Positions 22,420-34,092 of a stretch of 64,000 bases of DNA are shown here, one piece after another (position 1 is the first letter of the stretch; every line of letters starts with the position of its first letter). The translations under genes were made by a program, and so were the position numbers. Source of the DNA: Eucommia ulmoides (taxonomy: Eukaryota; Streptophyta; Magnoliopsida; Garryales; Eucommiaceae); contig CM028334.1 of assembly GCA_016647705.1 (NCBI GenBank), positions 12,433,546 to 12,497,545 of the forward strand, in the 5' to 3' direction. Below the pieces are notes generated by a model. It made no database searches. It saw only the letters and a program-made list of their open reading frames with translations, and was not told the origin of the DNA.

Positions 22420-23915
22420 TTTACGTGCGGAAGGATTCAATCTTCGCGTATTGACTACTCGTAAGTGTACGAGGTCAAAGTTTTAGTATAGTGTGATCGT
22501 AAAAGATTGGGTTATCGTATCCACAGGGATTGGTGTCGTTATTATCGAGTACCGCAATTGTCATGACCTAACTTTATCTAGGCTAAAAACAAATGTATTT
22601 AATTAATTAATACTAATATTAATATAGCCTCAATTAACTATACTAATATACTAATATGTTTTAGGGGAAAGAATTGCCTAGGGATTAACATGTTTACAAA
22701 TACGTGTTCGATCTCGATTTACTCATATTTACGGTGTTCGACCTATTTGACAATCTCAGTTCGTAAACTCCACCGCCACTTCTCCCGAGTGTAAGACGGT
22801 AGAATACATGACTTCGAGTCAATAAAGAAGTCCCCCTAAACGTTTTAACGACCCTAGGTCACGTGAGTCTCGCCCAGCATCATTGATTGCACACAATTCA
22901 ACTCCCGATCGGGTCATTGGATCATCGTGTTGTGTTTACCCTATCAACAATCTCGATTCTAAAACTCCACCGCCACCTCTCTTGAGTGTAAGATGGGGGA
23001 ATACATGACTTTGAGTCAACGAATAAGTCCTTCTCAACATCTTAACGACCCTAGGTCACGTGAGTCTCGCCCCAACGTCATCGATTGTCCACAATCCTAA
23101 CCTCGACCGGGTTATTGGATCGTGGAGTTTATTTATACTAATATGAATTTGGGGTTTGTCAAACCTCGTATTCTCTATTTATCTATCTAGGCATGATAAA
23201 CAAACAATACGATAAACACAATCAAACTACAAAGAACAAACATAAACGCAACACCGAAATCATCCAATCATATATTTATAAATATATCATTAATCCCTAT
23301 ACAATCCATATTTAACTCATGGTCATAACTATATAAACATTGAAATCGAGCTAAACTTGCTTACAAAATCCTACGTTAAAGAAATAAGGTAAAAATTGAA
23401 GAACTTAGCCTCGTCCGAAGATTTGTCGCTAAGAACTGTTCAACGATTGCTCCACCGTCTTCCTCCACCTCGGGATGTGAGCTCTCCTTCTAAAACTCCT
23501 AAATCCAACCCTAAATATAGCCCAAAGGGCTCTAGTGGCCAGAAAGAATAAGAGGAAGGGAGATGAGTGGGTATTTATAAGGAAAATATCCCAAAAATAT
23601 CTAAAAAAATATCTTAGGCTGTGCAGAGGCCACTGCCACTGTCGTGGAAGTTCAGCAAGATATTGGTCTTCTCAGTATTTTCACTGTCGCAGCGGTGGGC
23701 TTCTTTCACAATTTTGCCTCATTGCTTGTTTTTCCACCATTCTTCGACCATTTTTTGTTCGATCTTATCGTTTTCACTCCAGTTTCCTATCTTTTTGTCC
23801 CATACACCTGTTTTAATACAAAAAATATAAAAACTAATTAAAACGTAATACTATATAAACGCTCGAAAACTAACTTAATTCGATTTGAAAATAGATAGGT
23901 AGATCACACCTATCA
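22420..23915 (-). mobile_element. Solo LTR, Athila-like family, with TSD TAGAC
   Basis: On the minus strand it starts TGATAGGTGTGATC at 23915 and runs to 22420. TAGAC flanks it at 22415-22419 and 23916-23920. It is related to the LTRs at 52817, 28694 and 46789: shared blocks include CCACCGCCACYTCTC-like runs, GACCCTAGGTCACGTGAGTC and the TATA region. The presumed TATA box (TATAAATACCCAC on the minus strand) is at about 23567-23579 with a degenerate palindrome array just upstream of it at about 23625-23700. No internal region accompanies it, so it is a product of LTR-LTR recombination. Confidence 0.88.
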
Positions 23916-23920
23916 TAGAC

Positions 23921-24118
23921 CTAATCTAGTGAGATTACCATGATATTTTAAAGATATATTATTATTTGTTACTATTTTTATCAGAATAGTACAGCGGGAG
24001 CGTGATAGTGACTTTCGGTTATTATTGGTTAACCGAGAGTGACTAGTATGGTGCGATTTTGAATTATTATTATTTTGAACGAAATTTAGAGGATGAAATT
24101 TATTTAATGGGGGTAGAT
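23921..24118 (+). mobile_element. 3' end of the gypsy-like internal region with polypurine tract
   Basis: This continues the internal region broken by the solo LTR. It ends with AATGGGGGTAGAT directly before the LTR start at 24119. It is nearly identical to 3455-3540 over its last 85 bp and corresponds in reverse to 31700-31880 in the minus-strand relative. Confidence 0.8.
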
Positions 24119-24923
24119 TGTAATATCCCAGAAATTTATATCTTTGAAAACCTTAAGTTTAATATTTTTGGGATTATTTTGTAAATTTACTATATAAATA
24201 ATATTTCATAATTTTGGGGATTAGATGTTAATTTTAAATTGATTTTTAAATTTTTTGGGTCTATTGTATTATTTAAAATATAGTTTTATGAGTTTTGGGA
24301 TATAATTGATATTTTTATTATTTTAAGGGGGTAATTAGTGTAAATAAAACAAATAAATAAATAAAATATAAATATTTGTGGTTACAAAACGTTGTCTTCT
24401 TAATTAAGGAAGGCAACAAATTGAACAAGAGTGACACGTGTCCAAGCTAAAAAAAAAAAGGAAAAAAAAGGTAAAGGAAGGCAGTGATCATATGGGTATA
24501 TATATATATGTATGTTATGTGGGTGTTTCTACCGCGAAAAAAAAAAAAATTCTCTCGGATTTTTCTTTAGTGTTGATTTTTGGTTTGGATTTCTAGTTCG
24601 AATTTCAGGTATAATTTCTAACTCTTTTAATATATGTATTTAATTTCTCTATTATGTTATTTATGTTATTATTGTTGTTGAATTTTAACTGTTAAATTTT
24701 ATGAAATAATTATGATTATGTGAAAATTATATGTAATACATGTTTGTGTTTATTTGTTATATTAATTAAATACATGTATTAGAGGGGTTAACAAATTATA
24801 ATTATTGCTGTCACATTGTAAAATTATCGGATTTTATATAGTAAAATATTGATCATTTAGATTTGGCGTTAATTCTCTAAAGGGAGAAACCGAGTGGCGG
24901 CCTTGGAAAACTGGGTCGTTACA
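24119..24923 (+). mobile_element. 3' LTR of the plus-strand gypsy-like element
   Basis: It begins TGTAATATCCCAG and ends GGTCGTTACA, i.e. TGTAA...TTACA termini. At 805 bp it lacks a segment of about 350 bp present in the split LTR. The next bases at 24924 belong to copia RNase H on the minus strand, so this LTR end is the insertion boundary in copia-1. Confidence 0.88.
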
Positions 24924-25980
24924 AAAAACTTGATCATAATCAGAATACCCAATGATCTCCAAATGATCTGTCTTTCGATAAGTAAGCATGTAGTCTTTTG
25001 TTTTCAGTAAATACCTCATAACCCATTTGGCTGCTTTCCAATGATCCATCTCAGGGTTACTTAAGTATCTGCCCAACATTTTAGCTATGAACGCTAAATT
25101 CAGACGCGTACATACTTGAACGTACATAAGACTCCCTACTGCTGATTCATAAGAAATCTTTTGCATCTCTTTCTTTTTCATCTCATTCTTGGGGCAATGC
25201 GTAAGACTAAACTTGTCGATTTTAGTGACAAAAGTATTTTTTAGTGCATAATCCTTCATGCCAAATCTAGCAAACACCTTTTTGATATAGTTCGTTTATG
25301 ATAACCCAATGATACCTTGATAGCAATCCGATGTATCTTTATTCCTAACATAATAGAAGCGTCTCTAAGATCTTTCATTTCAAAATTCTTAGTTAGAGAT
25401 CTCTTGGTTTCATGTAATAAGCCTATATTGCTACTGGCCATCAATATATCATCCACATATAGCACCAGAAAAATGAATTTACTCCCATGAACTTGTGGTA
25501 TACACAATTATCAACTGCATTTACCTCAAAACCATATGAAATAATGATTTGATGAAATTTGTGATACCATTGACGAGAAGCTTGTTTTAGACTATATATG
25601 GATTTCTTTAGCTTGCAAACCATAGACTTTAGATCGTTTGATACAAAGTTTTTTGGTTGCATCATATATATTGTTTCATCAATGTATCCATTGAGAAATA
25701 CAGTCTTTATATCCATTTGATGTAACTCTAAATCAAAATGAGCTATAAGTGCCATTATAATCCTAAAAGAGTCTTTTGATGAAATTGGAGAGAAAGTCTC
25801 TTTATAATCAATGTCTTCCTTTTGAGTGAAACCCTTTGCGACTAGACGAGCCTTATATCTCTCAATATTGCCTTTTGAATCCCTCTTGGTTTTAAATATC
25901 CATTTGCAACCAATAGGCTTCGCACCTTCGAAAAACTTGATAAGATCCCAAACATCATTGTCTTTCATAGATTTCATCTC
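24924..25980 (-). pseudogene. Copia-1 reverse transcriptase and partial RNase H
   Basis: The order on the minus strand is: RT start (WDLIKFFEGAKPIGCKWIFK at about 25950), ARLVAKGFTQKEDIDYKETFSP, FLNGYIDETIYM, KKSIYSLKQASRQWY, then after a frameshift near 25500 the catalytic LYVDDILMA (about 25460), then the thumb and the connection (YESAVGSLMYVQVCTRLNLAF) and RNase H start (GYSDYDQ). RNase H breaks off at 24924, where the gypsy-like LTR begins. There are two frameshifts in RT. Reverse transcription of the element RNA would be its role; it cannot be functional now. Confidence 0.9.
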
Positions 25981-26930
25981 ATCAATCGTGACATCAATCC
26001 ACTTTTGAGAGTCAAGACTTTGTTTGACTTGATAGAAGTTAATTGAATCATCTTACATTGTGCCTATGTCAAACTTATGTCCCTGGAGAAAGACTATATA
26101 ATCACTTGAAATCACATTTCTCCTTGCTCTAGTGGATCGCCTTAGTGACACTTTCTCTTGAGGTTGTTAAGTTTTCTCTTCAGGAGCAATATCTTGATTT
26201 TAAATGGGGAGTTCTTCATTATTATCTTTCATTGTGTCTTGAACAATGTCAGGAACCTGATCATTGTCTATAACAATGTTTGGAAAAGAAATTAATTCAT
26301 CTTCAAAGACAACATTCCTAATAACCTTATCTCCCTCTTCAAACTCACATCCTCAAGAAATCTCGCATTTTTTGTCTCGAAAAAGGTCTTATTTAAGGGA
26401 TCATAAAACATAAATCCTCTTGACCATTCAGTGTACTCAACAAAATAGCAGCTAACTATTCTTGAGTCTAGTTTCCTTTCATTTGGCCTATAAGGCCTTG
26501 CCTTACCTGGACAACCCCAAATGTATAAATGCCTTATGCTAAGCTTTTTTCCTAACCACAATTCATAAGGGGTTTTAGTTACTGCTTTACTTGGTACCCT
26601 GCTCAGAATATGTGCTATAGTCTTAAGTGCTTTTCCCCAGAGTGATTCTGGTAAAAAAGAATGATTTATCATACTTCTTACCATGTCCTTAAACATTTTG
26701 TTTCGTCTTTTAACAACACCGTTCATGCTAGGTTTGCATGGCATGGTGTATTGTGAGACGATTCCGCATTCCTCTAGGAATTTAGCAAAGGATCCTGGAC
26801 ATTATTTTTCTGATCTGTTATATCGACCATAGTATTCACCACCACGGTCAGATTTAACAATCTTGATTTTCTTGCCTAGCTGGTTTTCAACTTTAGCTTT
26901 GAAAGCCTTAAATACATCCAAAGATTGAAA
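25981..26930 (-). pseudogene. Copia-1 integrase region
   Basis: The clearest open stretch (26744-26292) is the second half of a copia integrase: [62 protein letters not shown], then the C-terminal domain ([20 protein letters not shown]). In active copia integrases the Arg pair is preceded by the catalytic Glu (NGVAERRN type); here the codon at 26711-26709 is Lys. Upstream sequence to about 26930 contains the catalytic-core start in broken frames. Downstream to 25981 is the variable linker before RT. Confidence 0.85.
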
Positions 26931-28060
26931 CTTCTCATGAATCAAATATGGGTACCCAAAATGAGAGTAGTCGTGTATGAATGTAATAAAATGTTGTTAT
27001 TCATTTCAAGATGTTGTAAGGAATGGTCAACAGATATCAGTATGTATTAGTTCTAAGACACCGAAACTCCTATTAGCACCTAATTTCATTATGTTTGTTC
27101 TTCTTTATACATTCAATACAAAATTTGAGATTTATTAAATTAAGGGGATCAAGAATTTTGTCAGATATAAGCTTCTCTATTATCTGTTTGGAGATATGTC
27201 CTAGACGCTTATGCCAAAGCATGGCGGAATTCTCACTATTTAATTTTAGAACAAATCAAAGTAAAAAGCGTACATTCCTTTACACACCATGCGGTGTATT
27301 TGGAACAATCCCTTTTCGTATGTCCTTCTTTCTTGCAGAAGATTAGGTAAATTCCTGATCCTAATTCTTTTGCAATTTGGACTGTTATGTTCTAACTTCA
27401 GCTTCCTGACCTTTATCTCTTCTCGTTTTTTACCCTTAGAGGTAGCGACTAAGTTAGCACTTTTAGTCTTTTATCGCTTAATTTTTTCTTCTTCTTGCAC
27501 ATAGTGAGATATGAGCTCATTAAGAGTTCATTTATCATTTTGAGTATTATAACTCACTATAAACTGACTGTATTGTGCAAGAAGAGAAATGAGTATTAAA
27601 TGCACGAGCAAGTCCTCAAACAGCTCTGACTTTGGTGCCTTTAGTTTCGAAGCAACATTAAACATTTTCATAATGTACTCTCTTATGTTCCCTTGTTCCA
27701 AGATATTTTATCGAGACAAGATTAGCTAAAAGCATACTTGTCTTTGCCTTTTTGTTCTTTACAAAACGTTTATCTATTTCCTCAAGGAATGTCTTAGTAG
27801 TTACCTCATCGGATATACAGCCCCTGAATGTTTTTTGAATATTGCGTTTGATCATCATAAGACTCAAGTGATTAGAACGCTCCCACTCCTCATATTCTCC
27901 TTTAGCCTCTGGGGAACTTGCTTCAGTGAGAGGTGAAGATTTTTATTTCCTTATCGTAAAGTCAAGATCCATGCAGCCAAGAACAATTAAAATGTTTTCC
28001 TTCAAATACTTGAAGTTTGTGTCGTTGAGCATGGGAATTGAATTAATATTGGAGGTAATA
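26931..28060 (-). pseudogene. Copia-1 gag and protease region
   Basis: The Gag start is visible at about 28032 as MLNDTNFKYLKENILIVLG, then a stop after FTIRK, then YEEWERSNHLSLMMIKRNIQ and the open stretch 27867-27658 (FLEEIDKRFVKNKKAKTSML), all typical of copia Gag (UBN2/Retrotran_gag_2 type). The following sequence to about 26931 covers the Gag C-terminus, zinc-knuckle region and protease, but frames are too broken to place motifs. It lies in the correct order ahead of integrase and RT. Confidence 0.75.
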
Positions 28061-28490
28061 GTAGTAGCAGAAGCAATAACTTAAATAGAAAATAATGACG
28101 AATAATAAGCCTTTCTTTGGACCGATTTACTGTTTACATGGAAACTTGATAATCATCACACATTTATTACTGCATGTACGTTTATTATTTGGCCAAATAA
28201 TAACCTTCCTTTGGGCCGGTTGCTGATTGCTTAAATAACAACCATACATCAATCAATATCAAATCAATTTTTATTATTTAGTCAAACAATAACTTTTCTT
28301 TGGGCCGGTTATTGTTCGCATAACTAACAAACATCAATACTTATTTTTTGGCCAAACAATAACCATCCTTTGGGCTAGTTATTGTTTGCATAAATAATAA
28401 AAATCTACATCTTAATACCTTAAAAAAAAAAAAAAAAAAATCTACATAATAGAGGTTACTTGGGCAACATATTGCTTCAATTCGTTTGTT
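28061..28490 (-). mobile_element. Copia-1 leader with four ~70-95-bp repeats
   Basis: Four copies of a unit with TTGGCCAAAYAATAACCTTCC-like sequence and GGGCCGGTTATTGTT occur at about 28105, 28195, 28295 and 28365 (plus-strand reading). They lie directly upstream of gag. A poly-A run is at about 28421-28440. I interpret this as the untranslated leader of copia-1, but the link to the primer site at 39344 is inferred from order and orientation. Confidence 0.5.
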
Positions 28491-28693
28491 TCAAGATATA
28501 AGACTTTATCGGTCAACTGCCTTAATGATTGGTTGGCTGAATACAGTGTAACGAGTTAATTTGTGACGTTTGGGCTTACCTGTCGGTCAACTGATTTAGT
28601 CAGTAGCAGCTAGTTAATCGACTAATTCTGTCAGTGGGCTTTAATCGGTCGACCAACCTACCTATCGGTTGATCGATTCGGCAAGTGGCCTAT
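28491..28693. repeat. GTTGAC/GTCAAC palindrome-rich segment, left part
   Basis: Repeated near-palindromes such as ATCGGTCAACTG, CGGTCGACCAACC and ATCGGTTGATCGATT are spaced by 20-40 bp. The segment is interrupted at 28694 by a solo LTR and resumes at 30122. The composition resembles the array in the solo LTR at 41887-42290. Its parent element was not identified. Confidence 0.6.
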
Positions 28694-30116
28694 TGATAGG
28701 TTGAAAATACTTGTCTACTTCTTAGCCGAATTTGGTAGTTTTCAAGTGCTTTAATAATATTTTATTGTGTTTTTGTTTGTTTTTATGTAAATCAGGTGTA
28801 GGGACGTAATCTAGTGATAAACAAGCGAAGCGATGAAAAAACGGTGAAAGAAACAAGGTTTCAGGATAGCAAATCCACCACCACGGCGGTCAGGCCACCG
28901 CCGAGGCAATGGAGATGCAGGGAGAATTGTGCAAAACTCACCGCCGCAGCGGTCATTCACCGTCGAAGTAGTGAAAGTCCACAGAGCTTAGGTTTTGTTT
29001 CACCGTCGTAGCGGTCATTCACCGCCGAGGTGGTGAAAGTACAAAGAGTTTAGGTTTTGGTTCACCGCCGCAGCGGTGAATCACTACCGCAACAGTCACT
29101 CTGTGCAGAAAATATATATTTTCTAGATATTTTGAAGCCTTCTATTTAAACCCTTATTTTTCCCATTTGTCAAAAAAGACGTTCCACACTTGATATACAT
29201 GATCTTAAACATTTCTTGAGGGCTAAAAAAGGAGATTCAACATTTGGAGAAGATGAATCATTTCAGGACCGATCTTTGGCGATAGTGGACTACTCCACTC
29301 TAAGATTTGATCATTCTTCCTTTGTTTAGATCTTTGTAACTTAACTTTTAATATCAAATGATGATGAAGCCATCTTATTTTAATATTTGTATGGTTAAGA
29401 TCATGATAGGCTAGATAAATATTATCTAGAGATTGATGTAACTCATGTAAATACATGTTTGATTGAATATATGTTACTTTAATGGTTGTTTGTCTAAATC
29501 CAATTGTGTTTACCATTTTATTACAATTTTAATATGTTTGTTATGATATTAGTGTTGGTTTTGAGAATATAGGGTTTGACACTCGGGAGAGATAAACCTA
29601 GATTCGGACTAGGATTAAACATATCACAACAATCTATTCATCTAGCAGGGCGTTAGAAAGTGTGTAATCCATGAGTTTAGGTCAAGACTCATATGACTAT
29701 GTGTTATATAAAATGCTATAAGGGGACTTCGGCATTAACGCAAAGTCATATAATCGCTCATTTTACACTCGGGAGAAGTAATGAGCGAGTTTGAGATACC
29801 TAGATTGTCAGATAGGATAAACATCGTTATTATTAATTAAAGGAAGTCAAACATGTATTAAGTGAATGAAATCAATCCCTAGGTAATCTATTAAATTAGA
29901 ATTAACACAATAGTTTTTAGTTTAACTTAGTTTTTAAATATTCGAACTCAAACATTTCTTGAACCGTCGAGATAAAATAAGACTATGTAAATTGCAGTAT
30001 TCAATTAATCAAACACGTTTCCTTGTGGAAAATATCCGATCGAAAGATCTACTATATTAAAACTTGACCTCGTGCACTTGCGAGTAAATTAAGACGTGAA
30101 AAAATAGTTGCGTCCA
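28694..30116 (+). mobile_element. Solo LTR, Athila-like family, with TSD CCTAT
   Basis: It begins TGATAGGTTGAAAATAC and ends GCGTCCA, flanked by CCTAT at 28689-28693 and 30117-30121. It aligns with the 5' LTR at 52817-54292 (GCCGAATTTG, then the palindrome array, then a TATA-like ATTTAAAC region, then ACACTCGGGAGAG, then CCTCGTGCACTTGCGAG). The array of CACCGCCGCAGCGG-type palindromes spans 28873-29095. No internal region is attached. Confidence 0.9.
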
Positions 30117-30121
30117 CCTAT

Positions 30122-30422
30122 ATTGATTGATCAGATTACATGTTGGTTGACTGATTTGGTCAATAATCAACTCTTTCAAAATATACAACGCCATCGGTTG
30201 ACCAACCTATGGGTCGGCAGACCAAATGCGTCGTTTCTTATGTGTTCTGCAGCTAAAAACACCCTAAAAATTCCGAGAAAAGGCATTTTCTTCCTGAATC
30301 ACCGATTTTTATTTATTTATTTATTTTTATTTTTTTTGCAGCCGATGCCATTTTAGCGCCATGTAACATACATTGATATACTTGAGATAAATTGAATCCT
30401 AATTCCAGTAATTAATCTCAAA
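30122..30422. repeat. Palindrome-rich segment, right part, then plain AT-rich sequence
   Basis: Up to about 30235 it contains TTGGTTGACTGATTTGGTC and ATCGGTTGACCAACC, continuing the segment at 28491-28693. From 30300 there is a TTTA microsatellite and AT-rich sequence with nothing recognised. Confidence 0.55.
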
Positions 30423-30427
30423 CTAAC

Positions 30428-31698
30428 TGTAACGATCCAGTTTCCCAGAGCTATCACTAGGTTTATCCTATAAAGAATTCTACCCTAAATATTTTACTAT
30501 TTATAAATAAATTAGAATTATTAATAATTCCACTCCGATACTACTCTGTAACGGCCCAGTTTTCCAAGGCCGTCACTAGATTTCTCTTACAGAGAATTCT
30601 ACCCCAAATATTTCACCATTTATGAATAAATTAGTATTAATAATAATTCAAATCTGATACCAAATAAATATAATTTGGATACATATATTCATATGTATGT
30701 ATGTCAAACCACATAATGGATTAATACTAGTTTTATGGATTTCTATTATCAATTTAATAAAATTGATAATTGGATAAGTTATTTACCGTTTGTTTACCTA
30801 GTGGGATACCCTTTAGATTAACGTAAATGTGTAATATTATTACAATAGTAAATATGTCTGGACTAATATGGTTAAAATTAGTTCCAACAACATGAACATC
30901 TAAAAACACATAATATCCAGATACAATTATTACAACTATTTCGAATTTTCAATTCCATGTCGGTTAAAATTCCTGGCCATGTTTTATTTTCACCGGCCCT
31001 GCAATCAAAATTGTGGGGTTGTAGTCAACGCTCAGTAAAATTTAACCCTTCTAATACGTGTATTTAATTAATACAATAAATAAAACACATAGACATGTTC
31101 CCATATAATTTTCACATAAGACACAATCACAATATCTTATGCAAAATAAAAGTTATAATAATAATAACAAACCACACAATAGGTGGAAAAATTAAATACA
31201 TATATTAAAAGAGTTAGAAATTGTACCTGAAATCCGAAACCGAAATCTGAACCTAAATACACAAAATATTCAGAAATTATATATATGTGTATATATTTTG
31301 AATTCGAGGTTTTATTCCTAATTCCATTTCTTGCGGCCCCCAATCTCTTGCTCCAACCCCTTATTAATGTGTGTGTGTCTATGTATATATATAAATTAAT
31401 GTGGTTTGGGTTCATTTCCTTCTTTGTGAAGGAAATTATCACATCTACATTTATTTGTTTATTTATTTAATTATTTACACAAATGTCCCTCTTAAAATAA
31501 AGAAAATATTAATTATAAGCCAAAAATATATTTTAAATAATACAATAGTCTTAAAACTTTTAAAAGTCAATTTAAAATTAACATTTAACTCCAAAAAATT
31601 ATCGAATATAATTTATATCATAAATTTATATAATATACAAAACAACCCAAAATATTAAAACAAATATTTTCAAAATATAAATTTCTCGGGGTATTACA
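30428..31698 (-). mobile_element. 3' LTR of the minus-strand gypsy-like element
   Basis: On the minus strand it begins TGTAATACCCCGAG at 31698 and ends GGATCGTTACA at 30428. Its last part is a tandem duplication of a 119-bp module that includes a primer-site-like motif (30531-30545, with a weaker copy at 30652-30661). It is preceded by the polypurine tract. Confidence 0.85.
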
Positions 31699-34092
31699 AT
31701 CTACCCCCTTTAAATAAATTTCGTTCAATCAATTATAATTCAGAATCACACCGTACTAGTCATTCTCGGTTAACAATAATAATAAAAAGTCACCACCATA
31801 CTCTTGCTGTGATATTTTGATAAAAATAGTAATAAATAAGAATATATCTTTAAAATATTACGATAGTTTCACTAAATTGGGTCTAACTCAATTCCAATAA
31901 GTCCACGACCTTAATAATGTTTCAACTTGACATGACTTTTCAAGTCCACTGCCTTATCTCATAACCAGCATTTATCAATTTTCTTTCCAACATCTCAAGT
32001 CAACATCATAACTAATAGACAGCCCAAATTCTTTGTGGACTATCTCATGAGATTAAAAATAATCATTTCTAATATTCACATCGAAATTTCAATAACCATG
32101 TAAATTGTTTTTCATAAAATATCAAGACAATCCAAACCTCAAATAACAAATTTTCTGAAATACGTCTGAAAACATATAAATACTTCTCAACTATATAAAT
32201 ATATCTCAAAACATCCAAATACGTCTCAATCATATAAATACATCTAGAAACACATAAATACATATCAACCACATCAATACATATCGAAATAAAAAAATAC
32301 ATTTCAAACCGCATAAATATATCTTGAAATATGTCACAAACACATAAATATGTCTCAACCACATAAATACGTCTCAAAACACATAAATACGCCTCGTAAC
32401 ACATAAATACGTGTCAAACTATAAAAATCAAATACGTCTCAAATATATAAATACGTCTCAAAGCACCCAAGTACCTCTTAATCATATAAATACTATTTGT
32501 CTCAAAAGTTTAATACTCAAGCAAAACATGTATATAAAAATACTACATAAAGTCCACTAAAAGTCTCAATAATTTTTTCACACTCCGATTCTACCAATTG
32601 TTAGTAGTGGACCAATATCTATCTGAATTATTTTATCGTTGTACTATCTTCATAATATAAAAATATTTTATATGGATCAAGTACTTTTATCAAAATCTAC
32701 TTTTCAATAAAATATACCACATTGGGTAGTATCCAAATCTCAACAAAAATATCAACTTAACAAAACAACCGAATTAAAATCGACAAATCAACTCATTTTT
32801 ATATAATAAAATATCATACTAGTCAACCATAGGATCATTTTTCTCACGATCATGAGTTATAATGGTATTGTAACCAATCCATCTGTGCAATCTAAGGTTG
32901 CAATAAGTGTTAGTGCTATTTAATATCTCCAATGGTAGGAGCCAATACGTGGTACAAATCACCATATAATATTAATCATCATTGTCAACAACAACAACAA
33001 CTACCTGCAAAACTTGTCATCTTGACAGGTCACAACAATAACAACCTACAGGACATGCCCTCCTGTAAGAACAAACAACATCTCGTAGGATATGCCCTCT
33101 TGACGAGACAACTATAGCATAGCAGAATAATAAAAAATATTTTTTACCTTTAAAATTCTACTTGATCCCTTTACTATTATAAAACTGTCCATTTTTATCC
33201 ACATCTTTTTTCCATAATTTGATACAAAAATAAAATTTTGACGATTTATATATAGAAGACAGTAAACACATTTTTAAACCAATAACCCTATAGTCCACGA
33301 CACTCACCAAGTCCCACCCTAGTTTTACTTCAAAAAAAACAAATTTTATCCCCCTCTACATTGTTTTTTTTTTTTTTTTTCACTTTACCTTCTTAACTTT
33401 CGAGTGCAACACTTTACACCTCATAGATTTTGATCAATGTGCAAAACTAATTTTCCATTAAAACATGAATGAAAATTCAATTTCCTATTTATTTTTAATA
33501 GGAAAAGAACATAAAAATAAAAAATAAAAATAAAGTGGGAAAGAAAGGAAAAAGCTCAAGGCATTGTCTTTTAAGTTTCGATGGTAATTTGGTCACAAAA
33601 CAAATTTGTTTCACCAAAGAGAATCATTCAGCCTTAGTTGATTAACTAGTTAGTCTAAATTCAAACATGGTAAGTACTAACAAAATTAATACCGAAAAAA
33701 TTCAAGTTTAAGCCCATCCCAAACTCAAAAACAAGTAAGTCAAAGTCCTTCTTCATGCAATGCATAGGGTTTGGTTATTAATATTTTATCCTGGGAAATA
33801 AATTGGTTACATTAAAAATTCAATGTCTAAAGTCTCATGCATAGACGAATCTATTTAATAAGCACATAAACATTTGCAAGAAGACAGAGAGTAAAAGAGA
33901 GTAAAAGAAAGAGTGAAAGAAAAAGAGAGAAAGAGAGAGACAATCGAGTGAATCAATAACCTTAGCAGATTTTTTTTTTTAATTAATGAGTCATACAATG
34001 ATTATTATTTTTAAGTATTACTTCGTTTATTATGAGTAATGAGTATCATAACCGAAGTCTAGGGCAGTCTCAACCCCGCTCTGATACTACTT
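31699..34092 (-). mobile_element. Internal region of the minus-strand gypsy-like element
   Basis: No gag or pol. It contains a 20-30-bp minisatellite with core AAATACGTCTCAA (plus-strand reading, about 32160-32530), matching GACGTATTTA at 21835-22130; the ACAGGACATGCCCTCCTG block at about 33050; and GA-rich sequence at 33886-33945 near the primer site. The open frame at 32069-32404 is translation of the minisatellite and is not a gene. Confidence 0.8.
34078..34092 (-). other. Primer-binding site of the minus-strand gypsy-like element
   Basis: On the minus strand AAGTAGTATCAGAGC follows the LTR end, matching the initiator-Met tRNA site of plant gypsy elements with one difference from AGTGGTATCAGAGC. 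Two more such motifs occur inside the LTR at 34197-34210 and 34316-34327, each exactly 119 bp further on. Confidence 0.75.

Noticed and set aside
32069-32404. 111-codon minus-strand frame rich in Tyr, Cys and Ile
   Set aside because: It reads through the 20-30-bp minisatellite of the gypsy-like internal region; the periodicity explains its openness.
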